DNA of 64,000 nt, taken from Opeltia flavorubescens. Taxonomy: Eukaryota; Ascomycota; Lecanoromycetes; Teloschistales; Teloschistaceae. Below are positions 55,167 to 64,000 of this stretch, in pieces; within the stretch, counting starts at the first letter, position 1, and every line of letters begins with the position of its first letter. Below the pieces are notes generated by a model. That model saw only the letters and a list, made by a program, of their open reading frames with translations, made no database searches and was not told where the DNA came from. A program made the translations under genes and the position numbers. The DNA lies in the NCBI GenBank assembly GCA_000442125.1, contig KE546978.1:1267098-1331097 (forward strand), in the 5' to 3' direction.

Positions 55167-56544
55167 ATGATACCAGATCAATCTCGGCCTACACAATCTT
55201 CAAACATGGAAGTTCTCCAACCGCAGGCTCCGAGGGTCTCCATGCCTCAAATCAGCAGCAAGGCATTCTCAGGAACTGAAGGTGTTTACATGCTGCCTCA
55301 CCATGAGCTAGAAATCGATCGTCTACGACGTCAACATCAATTCATGAAAGGTACAACCGACGGTGTTCTGCTTGGCTGTCCACTACCTTCGGAGCAAAAG
55401 ACTCTTCGCGTGCTTGATTCGGGCTGTGCAGACGGTTAGTCTTTCCTGATGCCTTTGTTGCACTGGCAGCGCACTCCCTTCGCTTCCAATAAAGATTATC
55501 GTTTTTCCCCCAAAGGTGTATGGTTCTGTCAAAGGATGCGATGCACGTCTTCAAGGTCCCTTCTTCGAATTACAGACTTCTTGATCTTTAATAAGAGCTG
55601 ACGGAGATGCCTCCTGCCGTATGCAGGTACTTGGTTGCTCGATCTCAAGACCCAGCACCCAACCCACAAATGGGAGCTCCACGGTGTAGACATCGGATCT
55701 TCCCTCTTTCCACCAAGTACCCCTGGACTCGACCTCCGTCAACACGACATCAGAAAGCCTGTCCCCTCGTCCTGGAACTGGTCCAATACCTTCGACATCA
55801 TACACCAGCGCCTCCTCATCTGGGGTCTTGCCGCGCCTGACTGGCCCCTCGTCCTCCAGAATCAACACCAAGCCCTAAAACCTGGTGGCTGGATCCAACT
55901 CGTCGAAGTCGAATGGATAGATCCCAAAAACCCGCACCGTCTCCCAGAGCTCCACAAGCACGCGCTCATGCAGCAATGGAGTACGAGCACCTTTGGCATG
56001 GATATAGATATCGCGTACAAGGTCGCAGACCTACTGAAGCAAGCTGGCTTCGTCAATGTTGGGAAGAAGCAATTTGATCATGGTTATGGTGCGTTGGCAC
56101 GGAAACCGGATCAGAGGGATGCGTCGGCGGAGCTGTATGTGGAGTGCTTTCGCAGTATTGATAAGAAGATGCCTGCTGGTAAGTCATCGCTGAATGACTC
56201 TTTGCCATTTTTTCTTTGAACCCCCCTTTTTGGGTTTGGGTTTGGGGGGGGGAGTCCCTTCTTGATCTTCTACGTCCAAAGATATTACCCCTGCCCACAC
56301 TTCCCGATCCCGTCACACAATGCACAATGTTACACACACCCCACTCCACACAACCCGTGTAAAAATTTCAATCATCTATATCTTAATTTCCCTTAAAACT
56401 TACACCCATATAGAAGGTATCCCGAACGTCGCTCGCACACCCCAGGAATTCCACACCTTCCTCGATCGTCTGGAAGTGGAGATCAAAAAGTATGGGTTTC
56501 AACCGAAGTTGAATTTCGTGTATGGTCAGAAAAGCATAGTATAG
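55167..56544 (+). CDS. LaeA/UMTA-like SAM-dependent methyltransferase
   Basis: Three exons: 55,167-55,434, 55,627-56,178 and 56,414-56,544, giving 316 residues. Intron 1 (192 nt) runs GTTAGT to GCAG with a GCTGAC branch point; intron 2 (235 nt) runs GTAAGT to ATAG. Joining exons 1 and 2 restores methyltransferase motif I (VLDSGCADGTW, residues 82-92). Other family marks are YMLPHHELEIDRLRRQH (41-57), the acidic ribose-binding VD after motif I (110-111), FDIIHQRLL (145-153) and LKPGGWIQLVEVEW (173-186). Fungal members of this Methyltransf_23/TAM group transfer methyl groups from S-adenosylmethionine; LaeA regulates secondary metabolism, but most members have no known substrate. Length is normal for the family. 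A second start at Met14 (CAAACATGG) has a better context and may be used. No biosynthetic genes flank it, so a role in a metabolite cluster is not supported here. Confidence 0.85.
56219..56252 (+). other. C-tract and G-rich hairpin or quadruplex motif in intron 2
   Basis: Six C, five T, then GGGTTTGGGTTT and a run of nine G lie inside the second methyltransferase intron. The plus strand could form a three- or four-run G-quadruplex (GGG runs with TTT loops), or the C6 and G9 runs could pair as a hairpin. Such tracts are prone to length variation and sequencing error. A regulatory role is speculative. Confidence 0.5.
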
Positions 56545-57130
56545 CATGTATATATCAACTCATATATATAAAACTTGACTTAGATGCAAATAATCTGCTG
56601 TTACCTTATCGAAGATAGAAACGAGTAATATTAGATCGGGAATTGCAAGTATATAGTTTATGTCGCACCTATTGCGGCATAGATCCATACATAGACGGGA
56701 TCGTTTGATTGAAAAGATCTGCTCCTGAAGATTCAATGCGGGGCGTGGGCGGCGGGCTTGTTTGAATCTTTATGTAAATCTCCGGAATTGAAGGCGAGGA
56801 AACTTGGCCCACATCATTTGACGCGTGATATCGTGGACAAGGGTTATGGGAACGTTGATGACCAAGTTCACTGTGAATCTTCAGTCAGAGCACGGCAGTC
56901 ACATAATCACCAAAGAACCATTGCAAAGAATCCGCTCTGTTTCATAGTCGAGTTTACTCATCATCGCTATAGTACCTCCTCCCCCATAACCATGTCCACG
57001 AAAAGCCAGAACATACATCCAGCCTTCCAGACCTCATGCCACCGTGAAGCCGTGGACGCCGTAACTCATGCAAAGCGTAGAGAAGCCCTGCCTCCTTTGC
57101 CCTGTAATGTATCCATAGAACCTTCCCATC
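56545..57130. other. Convergent 3' intergenic region
   Basis: A spacer of 586 bp between the stops of the methyltransferase (plus) and Sip5 (minus) genes, holding both 3' untranslated regions. An AT-rich stretch TATATATCAACTCATATAT just after 56,544 suits 3' end formation of the methyltransferase transcript. An accidental plus-strand frame here shows no protein-like features. Confidence 0.5.
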
Positions 57131-59927
57131 TCAAATGCGCTCTTTGCCCTTCGATAACCCCCCACTGGTATGGCTAGCTTCAGCCTCATCTGTCTCAGCA
57201 GAGAATGGTGTCGATTGCTGCTTCATGCTGTTGCGATTAGATCTCGAGTTCGGATATTCCTCAACCTCATGAAACTCGTCATTAGGCTGAACAGTAGCCA
57301 TGCTATCGCTCCGTTGCGTCCCTGTAGCCGTAGTCTCGTCTCCTTCATTCCCACGTTGAAGCAAACCTTGATCATCCTCTGGCGTAGAGACAGGACCATG
57401 ATTAATTGCTCCCTCATCTTTACCGATCATTTCCGCCAAACTGCGGAAATTGAACATTGGCTCCAGACCAGCTCCTCCTCCAGGCGGCGTCCCGGTCAAA
57501 CCCGCTTCAGAGGAAGAACTCGCTTGTCCGACGTTGACGCCACTACCACTGGGAGATGGATCAAGAGAAGAACTCGAGCCCTGGAATGGATTCCGTAGGG
57601 AACCCGGTAAAGACTCGTTCACAGAAGAAGCCGACGAAGATACGTTAGAGGTTGTTCGCAGATGCGAAGGTCTGTACGCATTAGATCCAAACGGTAGTGA
57701 CCCAAGCTGAAGTTCTGGTTTGAGCTGTGCACGCGCTCGTTCTAAATGACTTTGAGCATCTGCTGGAGGGTCGTTGGCAAAGGGATGGTTCGGCGAGCCA
57801 GCTTCACTCTCTGACGGTTGGGGCGCTCCTGTAGTCATCCATGGATATGTCTCATTGGTAGAGGTTCCACTAGGACTCGTTTTCTGCGTTGCCTTGCCCT
57901 TATCCGGCGCTGATGAAGAAGCCTCTGCTGCATTGCTAGATGCGTTGAAGGATGCATTATTAAATGATGCAGTAAGCGATGCTTCACTGAGTGAAGAAAA
58001 GCCCGCTGTGCTCTGATTCGCACTGTTCGAGTACGGACCGGCGTTTTTCTCTGCTTTTCTTGCTGCCTTCTCTTTCTTCTTCGCTTCTTTTTCGGCTTTC
58101 TTCGCCTCCTTCTTGGCTGTTTTCTCTTGCTGTTTATGCCGTTCTTCTTCAGATGCGAGACTTAGCCGAATGGCTTCCATCATCATCATTTCTTCAATGT
58201 CTTCAACGCGATTCCTTCGTGAGCTTCCGCGAGGTGGTGCTATTGAAGGCCCTGGCCCTGTTGGCGTCCATTCGTGACCATCGATACGGTTCAGTGTTCC
58301 AGCGGCATGACGTTCGGCAAGAAGTGCCATCATACTAGCATGGGCAGATGAATTACCTGCAGAGGGAAATTCTGGACCGCTACTCCTACGAAGAAGCCCA
58401 CGACGACCAAATGAGCCGAAGCCACGCCCGTCACCATAGCCGCCGCGCGCATCACCGATGAGATACGCGGCAGTATGCAAAGCAGTCGCTGCCGCCGACC
58501 GGCGAGAAGCATGTGCTCGAGCACTCATGAGTTTATGATACCAGTCTGGCCGTACCATATCTGTCGTAACAACCGAAGTATCATTTGCCGAAACAGAAGC
58601 CGTCCTTCTCCGAGGTGGATACGTTGGTGACATTTGGCCTCCACTAAGCCCTGAAGAAAGAGAAGTTGACGAAGACATAGCCGAGGTGCCCTTACGCCAT
58701 GGTGAACCTAAAGACTGATTGACATAGGCGAGGCCTCTACGAAATGGAGGGGGCTCATATGTGATCCCAAATTCACTCTGCTTGCAGAAAGGGCACGTTG
58801 CCGGCTCCGAGACAAGTTCGCCTTCTTCACGCTCTTCTCCAGGTTCAATTGGCGGTGGCGGAGGAGCAGACGGATCCACATGTTCTGGTGGATGTGGGTC
58901 TGGACGCTTGATTTGCACAAAACATTCCGAACAAATCCACTGATCACAGCACCTCGTCTTGTTGCCGAAAGCAGGATAGTAGATGCAGCAAATGGGACAC
59001 TCAAAAGTATTCTTGTACAAGAACACTTCAATACGTTGACCATTGATGTATGCGTCCCGAGGCAGCTGTATCTCGGCCGGAGTGATGGCTTCGCTCGAGT
59101 GCTTGGATGAAGTGGTTAAAGAAGCCAATGTTTTCGCTCTTCCCCGGAAAAGACCAGAGTTCGATTCTTGCTGATGAAGATCAGGCGTGGGCGGCTGGTA
59201 CGATAGCGTAGGAAATATATTGGAAGAGTCAGAGGCGTAGGATGGGGAGCGAGATGTTATAGGTACAGTGAGGCCGTTGTCATTTGTTGGTAATCTTGAG
59301 CCATTTGCACGATTGCTATCAGCGAAAGGGTTGGTCTCTTCTTCCTTGGGAATATCGTCTGGAGCAGGGATGGGAAGGCCTCTCGCCGCGGCAACCAATT
59401 GATTCTCCGTCCATGAATCGTTGTAGTCATCTAAACCTCGCCAAAAGGGTGCAAGACGCCGTTCAACCTAGCGGAGATAAGCGAGGGCAATGAGTGCGAA
59501 CCTACCAGCTTACCATTAGTTGCCGCACAATCCTCTTATCATAATCTTCAAGACCGATGTAAACGCCTTGAGTGACCAGATAACCACCGTCAACGTGCTC
59601 ATTGCGCATACTCCTCTCTCGTTCTTTAACTCTCGCCACTCTTTCACTCTCCAGTTTTCTTGCCTCCCTCTCTTGCTTGGTCTCTCGGCGAGATTCAGTC
59701 GTCTGTGTGTTTTCACTCGAATGACTTCCGAGGCCAAGGAGAGCGGAGAGATCTGGTCTGCTTCCCCTTCCAGCCCGTGAGCCGTAAACATGTGACGAGC
59801 TTTCCGGGGTTTGAGCGTTTGCTGGGGAAGCTGGACCTGAGTTGCCCGAGGAAGAAAATGCGCGAGAGTCGAGATTTCGTGGCCGTCGACCTTCAGCCCT
59901 TTGTTCTTTGGTTGATGTATTACCCAT
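57131..59927 (-). CDS. sip5: Sip5-type RING-like protein
   Basis: Two exons, 59,927-59,514 and 59,467-57,131, encode 916 residues; the 46-nt intron runs GTAAGC to CTAG and splicing gives RQLM-VERRLAPFWRGLDDY, as expected for the family. The N-terminus MGNTSTKEQR matches fungal Sip5 and carries a myristoylation signal (Gly2, Thr6). A Cys-rich zinc-binding domain with ECPIC, CCDQWICSECF and TCPFC lies at residues about 295-367. Residues 560-577 (EEMMMMEAIRLSLASEEE) match a ubiquitin-interacting motif, followed by a Lys/Glu-rich helix to about 612. The remainder is Ser/Pro-rich and probably disordered. Yeast Sip5 binds the Snf1 kinase and the Reg1/Glc7 phosphatase and so touches glucose signalling; filamentous-fungal orthologues are larger and little studied. 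A role in ubiquitin-linked control at membranes is my inference. It is divergent from the gene at 60,658. Confidence 0.92.
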
Positions 59928-60657
59928 GTCTCAAGTGTTCAGATGGTATTTCGAGGTTGATTATCGTTCGGTGAAAGTTGGCGCGCCCGTAGGATTCGAA
60001 GGGCTGTAATAGACTTCGCTGCTTTGGTGGGATGGATAGAAGCTCATCTCGATGATCATTGAATAAGCACCACTTTTGAACGATATCAAATGGTTTTTCC
60101 TTGAGCTGTATTTCAATTCAGCACCTCATGCTGTTTGTATGCTTATGTTCCACTGGCAATGTGTGGAGCTATGGACGATAATGATAAGGCAAATAGCTAG
60201 AATGCTATGAAATAGATATATTTCAGGAGGCCTAATCGATGCGTGTACAAGTGTCTGGTAGACTGGTTCGATGAAAGAAGAAGTTGGTAAAGTCGTGGGT
60301 AGAAGATATGGAGTGAATAATGGTGATAGCTACTGGAAGGAAGCTTGGATCACATTTCGCCAAGCTTCTGCCATGAAGAGCCCCACTTGCCCGCCACAAC
60401 CGCTTTTTTGCTTTTGGCCCCCAGCACATTACTCCACCTCGGATGAATTGTTTATCTACCATGGCACTGCTAACTCTCTAACCGCCCAAGCATCAACAGG
60501 AACTATCTGCTATATACACAATCCACCAATATGCTCTTTATGGACAGGCAGGTACCTTCAATCGTTGTATGAGATTGACTCTCCCCACAACCCGAACCAG
60601 ATGAGCAAATCGATAATCCCACAGTGCATCTAATCGGGTACCAACGCACCGTACCCG
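59928..60657. promoter_or_regulatory. Divergent promoter region of sip5 and the nucleolar-type gene
   Basis: A spacer of 730 bp between two divergent start codons. It contains an ACCAATATG CCAAT-like site near 60,526-60,534 and pyrimidine-rich stretches close to 60,658. A plus-strand frame of about 120 codons overlaps the region but has no protein-like signature and is best read as chance. Confidence 0.5.
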
Positions 60658-62244
60658 ATGCCAGATTACCAACGTCTCTATATATCTCCCCTGAGTCCAG
60701 AACTTTTGAAGATCATTCTCTCCGAATCAGTGTACTGCTCAGCTGAGAACATAACCTACCATACTTTGCAGACCTTCCCGGACAAGCGATACGGATACGT
60801 CGACCTTCCTGTGACAGACGCCGATCAACTAAAGAAGAAATTGCACGCATCAATATTGCAGGGAGTAAAGATGAAGGTGGAGAAGGCCAGGCCAGAGAAG
60901 GTCCGAACAGGGTCAAAGGATGTCGGTGGAGCAGATGCAGAAAGCAAGAGCAAGCAGGAGAAGAAAGGCAAAATTGCTGCCAGGCGGGAGGAGGGAGTAC
61001 TGCCTGGGGTTGAGCTACCCAAAGACCGCAAGATCAAGCGAGGATGGACTGAACCATCCGTCAAAGAGGCTGGGAAACCAAAGAAGGGAAAGAAGGCATC
61101 GAGTTCGGAAGCCGCAAGAAAACCCTCCGCTCATACGGATGGGCCCGAATGTCTTTTCAAGGCCAAAGTCCCACCGAATGCCCATGTCAACTCACATTCA
61201 GACACAGCAGCAGCTTCAGCATCGAAAAAGCGAAAAAGAGGAGATGCCGAGAAGACACAAGTTGTGCATGAGTTTGAGAAAACCACAAAATATCCCGGCT
61301 TTCTTCGAAACGAAGCAGCCGTAGACAAGAGGAAGCCTGCATCTTCATATGTTGAGGGTGTAGGATGGGTTGATGAGGATGGAAAAGTCGTTGAGGCCGA
61401 ACGTGGCAGCCGGAGAACCCGGTCCAAAGCCGGGAACAATAAGGACGGCACCGCAGGAGTAGCGACCGTTAATGAGAAGGCTGCTAAGTCGAACTCTAAG
61501 CCTACTGCTCTTCGCCCTAGGAAATCGAAACGTGAAGTGCTTCCGCCGACCTCAAATGATGAGACATCCTCAAGCGGAGATTCGAGCTCTGCAAGTGAGG
61601 AAGACAGTGATGCTGAAGGAAGGAAGACTTTGGAGCAGGGCCGACAAGCCGATGTCCCCGTCGATGGTGACGATGAGGGAGAATTGGGAGTCAAAACGAG
61701 CCAGGTGCGCGGACTTTCCATCAGCAGGTCTTCTCCCACTCCTCCACCCGAAAGCGTCAAGGAAGTCCACCCCTTGGAAGCACTCTTCAAGAGACCCAAA
61801 GGTGCAGCATCTCAGACACCTAAGAAACCCGCTCTGGAAGTCAGTACAGGATTCAGCTTCTTTGAACCGGACGCAGAACAGGATGACAACATACCCCTGG
61901 CTATCCCGCAGACCCCATTCACTCAGCAAGACTTCCAGGAACGCCGTCTCCGTAGTGCAGCACCAACACCGGATACGGCTGCTCCCAGTAAAACCACATT
62001 CGGTCGTCTCTGGTCTCAGGATTCGGGGCGAGATGATGTTGCTGACAACGAGGATGAAGATGATGACCAGACAACCCCAACAGCTCCTACAATCACCGGT
62101 CAGAAAGAGCCAGATGGAGATACTAAGGAGAGCGACTTTGCCAAATGGTTCTATGAACATCGTGGTGAGACCAATAGAGCTTGGAAAAGGAGACGCAGGG
62201 AAGCTGCGAAAGAAAAGCGGCAAAAGGAGAACAAAAGACGGTGA
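60658..62244 (+). CDS. Nucleolar-type RNA-binding protein with RRM-like N-terminus
   Basis: An intronless gene of 528 codons. Residues 5-78 look like a divergent RNA-recognition motif: RLYISPLSPELLKIIL resembles the first strand and helix with RNP2, and KRYGYVDLPVTDADQL resembles RNP1. Then follow basic regions with a nuclear signal KKRKRGD (190-196), conserved fungal blocks YPGFLRN (212-218) and YVEGVGWVDEDGKVV (231-245), a Ser/Asp-rich acidic stretch (about 300-320), HPLEALFKRP (371-380), PQTPFTQQD (418-426), and a strongly basic tail SDFAKWFYEHRGETNRAWKRRRR (from 492). Related ascomycete proteins are usually annotated as 'suppressor protein SRP40-like' and are thought to act in the nucleolus, probably in ribosome assembly; that role is inferred from composition. 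The start is the first ATG (CCCGATGCC). Confidence 0.82.
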   Translation: MPDYQRLYISPLSPELLKIILSESVYCSAENITYHTLQTFPDKRYGYVDLPVTDADQLKKKLHASILQGVKMKVEKARPEKVRTGSKDVGGADAESKSKQEKKGKIAARREEGVLPGVELPKDRKIKRGWTEPSVKEAGKPKKGKKASSSEAARKPSAHTDGPECLFKAKVPPNAHVNSHSDTAAASASKKRKRGDAEKTQVVHEFEKTTKYPGFLRNEAAVDKRKPASSYVEGVGWVDEDGKVVEAERGSRRTRSKAGNNKDGTAGVATVNEKAAKSNSKPTALRPRKSKREVLPPTSNDETSSSGDSSSASEEDSDAEGRKTLEQGRQADVPVDGDDEGELGVKTSQVRGLSISRSSPTPPPESVKEVHPLEALFKRPKGAASQTPKKPALEVSTGFSFFEPDAEQDDNIPLAIPQTPFTQQDFQERRLRSAAPTPDTAAPSKTTFGRLWSQDSGRDDVADNEDEDDDQTTPTAPTITGQKEPDGDTKESDFAKWFYEHRGETNRAWKRRRREAAKEKRQKENKRR

Positions 62245-63006
62245 GAAGGCTTGGTCATGTTGAATCAAAGTATCATGATGTTGTAGTAGGTGTTTTCTCT
62301 TTCGATGGACACCATCGATGTTCTAGTATGTCCATGTCAAGCTACCAACGTTTGCAGCCGATTAATCCATTTGGTTTCATCATGATTTTTAAATGGTAAT
62401 TGTACTGATGTTTCCCTGTATCCCTCTGGTCCAATGATCATATGACCTGCACATTCCTGCAGTCGATCTATGTGAATTTCCTTCACCGAACCTCTATTCA
62501 CTCAATTGAGGCAACGCCGAGGTTCAAGGGTATCCCACATTGAACCCTTCTATTTTCGCACTCTGGCCATCCCGTTGCTTGTCCTTTGCTGTCTTCTGAC
62601 AGTGGTCCCTGAATTTCCCTGCGCAGTCGCTCCTTAACTGGTTTTATTGGCATACTTCTTTGGGTTCATATACGGTTGTGCCCTCCCCAAGACACATATG
62701 GGCTCAAATGTCCAAAATTTGTGATTGAAGACTTCAGCCCGTCCGCAAGATCGTCTTTGAAACGTCCTCGTCCATTGGGTTGTCAGCTGCTCTTCAAATA
62801 GGTGTAACTCATGGAATTGGTTAAAGCCTTGATTTCAGACAGAATCGATTGGGTCTTTGATATCACATCAATTGCGTCTGTCCAAGTTCCTAATTCCAGT
62901 CCACTCTTATCCTGAAGAAGTACAGAGTAAGTCTCCAAGGCTACATCTAACACAGAAAGCTAATCCCAGGCAGTCAAAGTCCGTTGTCCTCAAGCTACGA
63001 GAAAAC
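62245..63006. other. Intergenic region with a candidate 5'-UTR intron
   Basis: It holds the 3' end of the nucleolar-type gene and the 5' region of the next gene. At 62,927-62,969 (or 62,973) lies a compact intron-like segment: donor GTAAGT, branch point GCTAAT at 62,959-62,964 and acceptor CAG, 43-47 nt long and ending 34-38 bp upstream of the next ATG. It would sit in the 5' untranslated region. No other gene is visible. Confidence 0.4.
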
Positions 63007-64000
63007 ATGGCCACTAGCCCAACATCAAGCCGTCAGCAAAGCCGTCTAGGCTTCGGTCTCAGCATCGAGTCCCAAACCGCACCTTCCACCTCCCCCTCTG
63101 CTATCTTCACAGACTTGAGATCTCCAAATTCATGGGCTGCGAGGTCGTTCAGTACCCTTGGCCCCTCGGACTCCCCGTCACAAGCTCAATTCCCGAAACA
63201 TTCTCAAGCTTCTTTGCTGCTTGGAGCCCAAACTGAAAGAGCCTGTGCCAATAGAAGGAAGGAGAAAGCTTCTGCTACGCCGAAGAATCAGACAAGGGAA
63301 CTTTCGTTCATCGTGAGAAATTTCGGACTCGTTGTTTTGGCTATTATGTTTCAGGTTGCGCTCGTTGGTGTCACTACATTTACGGTCCTTATTGTCGTCG
63401 CTGTGAAGCGCAATCCTAGACAACGGATCAGACCGGGTTATTATCCGGGCTTGATGCTGTTTTTTGCTCTTGCTGTTGCGAGCTTGGTTTTTGGATATGT
63501 GAGGTGGAATGAACGGAAGCGGAGGCTCGTGCGCAATCGGATATCAGCAAGAGGAACTCAACGATGCCCCGACAATAACGAGCTCAATAGAGCGGAATTC
63601 GGTCTTGCCGCTTCGGTGACGCCTGTTCCTCCGCCGAGATGTCCTTTGGGTCTTCAACCACGTTGTCCCATGGACGGGGATGCGAGAGCTATGGTCAGTA
63701 ACTGGGAACCGTCAGGACTTGCCGGTGGCAGACCCCAATGCCCCAACTACAACACTCGCCTCGCAGCCAAGCGGTGCAACCTACAGCTCCCCTGCGCTTC
63801 TGCTTCCGCCCGTGTCGTTGTTGCTGGCTCTGTTAGCGATAATAATAGACCGTGTCAGCAGCAGCAGCAAGCCCCTCCACAACTTGTTACAGAGCAGCAG
63901 GGTATCGAACTCGCTTCCATGGCTCCGTATCCGACCGGGGATACAATTGATATGCAGCAGCAGCAAAAGCGGTGTGATGGCCAAGCAACAAACACCTGCC
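63007..64000 (+). CDS. Two-segment membrane protein, cut by the window edge
   Basis: A plus-strand frame opens at ATG 63,007 (context AAAACATGG) and stays open for 331 codons to the end of the window, so the C-terminus is missing. Residues 1-98 are Ser/Pro/Gln-rich and probably disordered and cytosolic. Residues about 103-132 (FGLVVLAIMFQVALVGVTTF and on) form a long hydrophobic segment, and residues 145-165 (YYPGLMLFFALAVASLVFGY) a second, separated by the basic KRNPRQRIRPG. The tail contains repeated RCP/RC motifs (RCPDN, PRCPLG, PRCPMD, KRCNL, KRCDG) and Gln runs coded by CAG at 63,856 and 63,955. I do not recognise a family; short two-segment proteins of this kind are common unnamed genes in filamentous ascomycetes. 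A 5'-UTR intron upstream supports a transcribed gene. Confidence 0.75.
   Translation, partial: MATSPTSSRQQSRLGFGLSIESQTAPSTSPSAIFTDLRSPNSWAARSFSTLGPSDSPSQAQFPKHSQASLLLGAQTERACANRRKEKASATPKNQTRELSFIVRNFGLVVLAIMFQVALVGVTTFTVLIVVAVKRNPRQRIRPGYYPGLMLFFALAVASLVFGYVRWNERKRRLVRNRISARGTQRCPDNNELNRAEFGLAASVTPVPPPRCPLGLQPRCPMDGDARAMVSNWEPSGLAGGRPQCPNYNTRLAAKRCNLQLPCASASARVVVAGSVSDNNRPCQQQQQAPPQLVTEQQGIELASMAPYPTGDTIDMQQQQKRCDGQATNTC

Noticed and set aside
54960-55196. A 78-codon minus-strand frame upstream of the methyltransferase
   Set aside because: It overlaps the methyltransferase first exon and the shared promoter and lacks any protein-like motif.
56758-57177. A 139-codon plus-strand frame in the convergent region
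   Set aside because: It overlaps the 3' end of sip5, has no recognisable features and no splice or start context that supports it.
60271-60633. A 120-codon plus-strand frame between sip5 and the nucleolar-type gene
   Set aside because: It overlaps the divergent promoter region, shows no protein-like composition and recalls no known family.
61131-62268. Long antisense frames within the nucleolar-type gene
   Set aside because: They mirror the biased, low-complexity coding strand, and the plus-strand frame carries the recognisable conserved blocks.
62515-62540. tRNA B-box-like GAGGTTCAAGGG
   Set aside because: The final C of the B-box consensus is missing and no matching A-box or cloverleaf is visible.

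Overview
The window looks like nuclear DNA of a filamentous ascomycete (Pezizomycotina) with a two-compartment genome. The evidence is a fungal Sip5-type RING protein, a LaeA/UMTA-like methyltransferase, introns with GTAAGT-type donors and CTAAT/CTGAC-type branch points, and a huge block carrying the signature of repeat-induced point mutation (RIP). I cannot name the genus. Such blocks are known from Leptosphaeria, Onygenales, lichen-forming fungi and other lineages.

Positions 1 to about 52,880 form one gene-free block of about 85-95% A+T by eye. CpA and its complement TpG are visibly rare, while CpG, CpC, CpT and GpC persist. That dinucleotide pattern, with stops in nearly every frame, is classical RIP acting on duplicated DNA over a long time. 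The block holds fossil repeats: a 274-bp segment present twice in direct orientation 32 kb apart (5,997 and 38,117), a second shared segment (38,831 and 48,943), a retropepsin-like fragment near 34,300, several minisatellites (48 bp at 20.5 kb, 54 bp at 22.2 kb, about 40 bp at 45.1 kb, 24 bp at 51.7 kb) and a small less-degraded island at 45.3-45.4 kb. The first 2.3 kb and the last 1.4 kb are even more A+T-saturated than the middle. The block could be an AT isochore, a pericentromere or centromere flank, or a subtelomere; the sequence alone does not decide.

At about 52,830-52,885 the composition switches within roughly 50-100 bp to ordinary, balanced coding DNA. From there to 64,000 lie five genes: an unrecognised single-exon 480-residue protein (53,272-54,714, minus), a three-exon SAM-dependent methyltransferase (55,167-56,544, plus), a two-exon Sip5 orthologue (57,131-59,927, minus), a nucleolar-type protein with an RRM-like N-terminus (60,658-62,244, plus), and a two-membrane-segment protein (63,007 to the window edge, plus, incomplete). 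Genes 1/2 and 3/4 are divergent pairs sharing intergenic promoters of 452 and 730 bp; genes 2/3 converge. They do not form a pathway: Sip5 and the nucleolar protein are housekeeping-type genes, the methyltransferase family is often linked to secondary metabolism, and the unrecognised gene sits closest to the RIP block.
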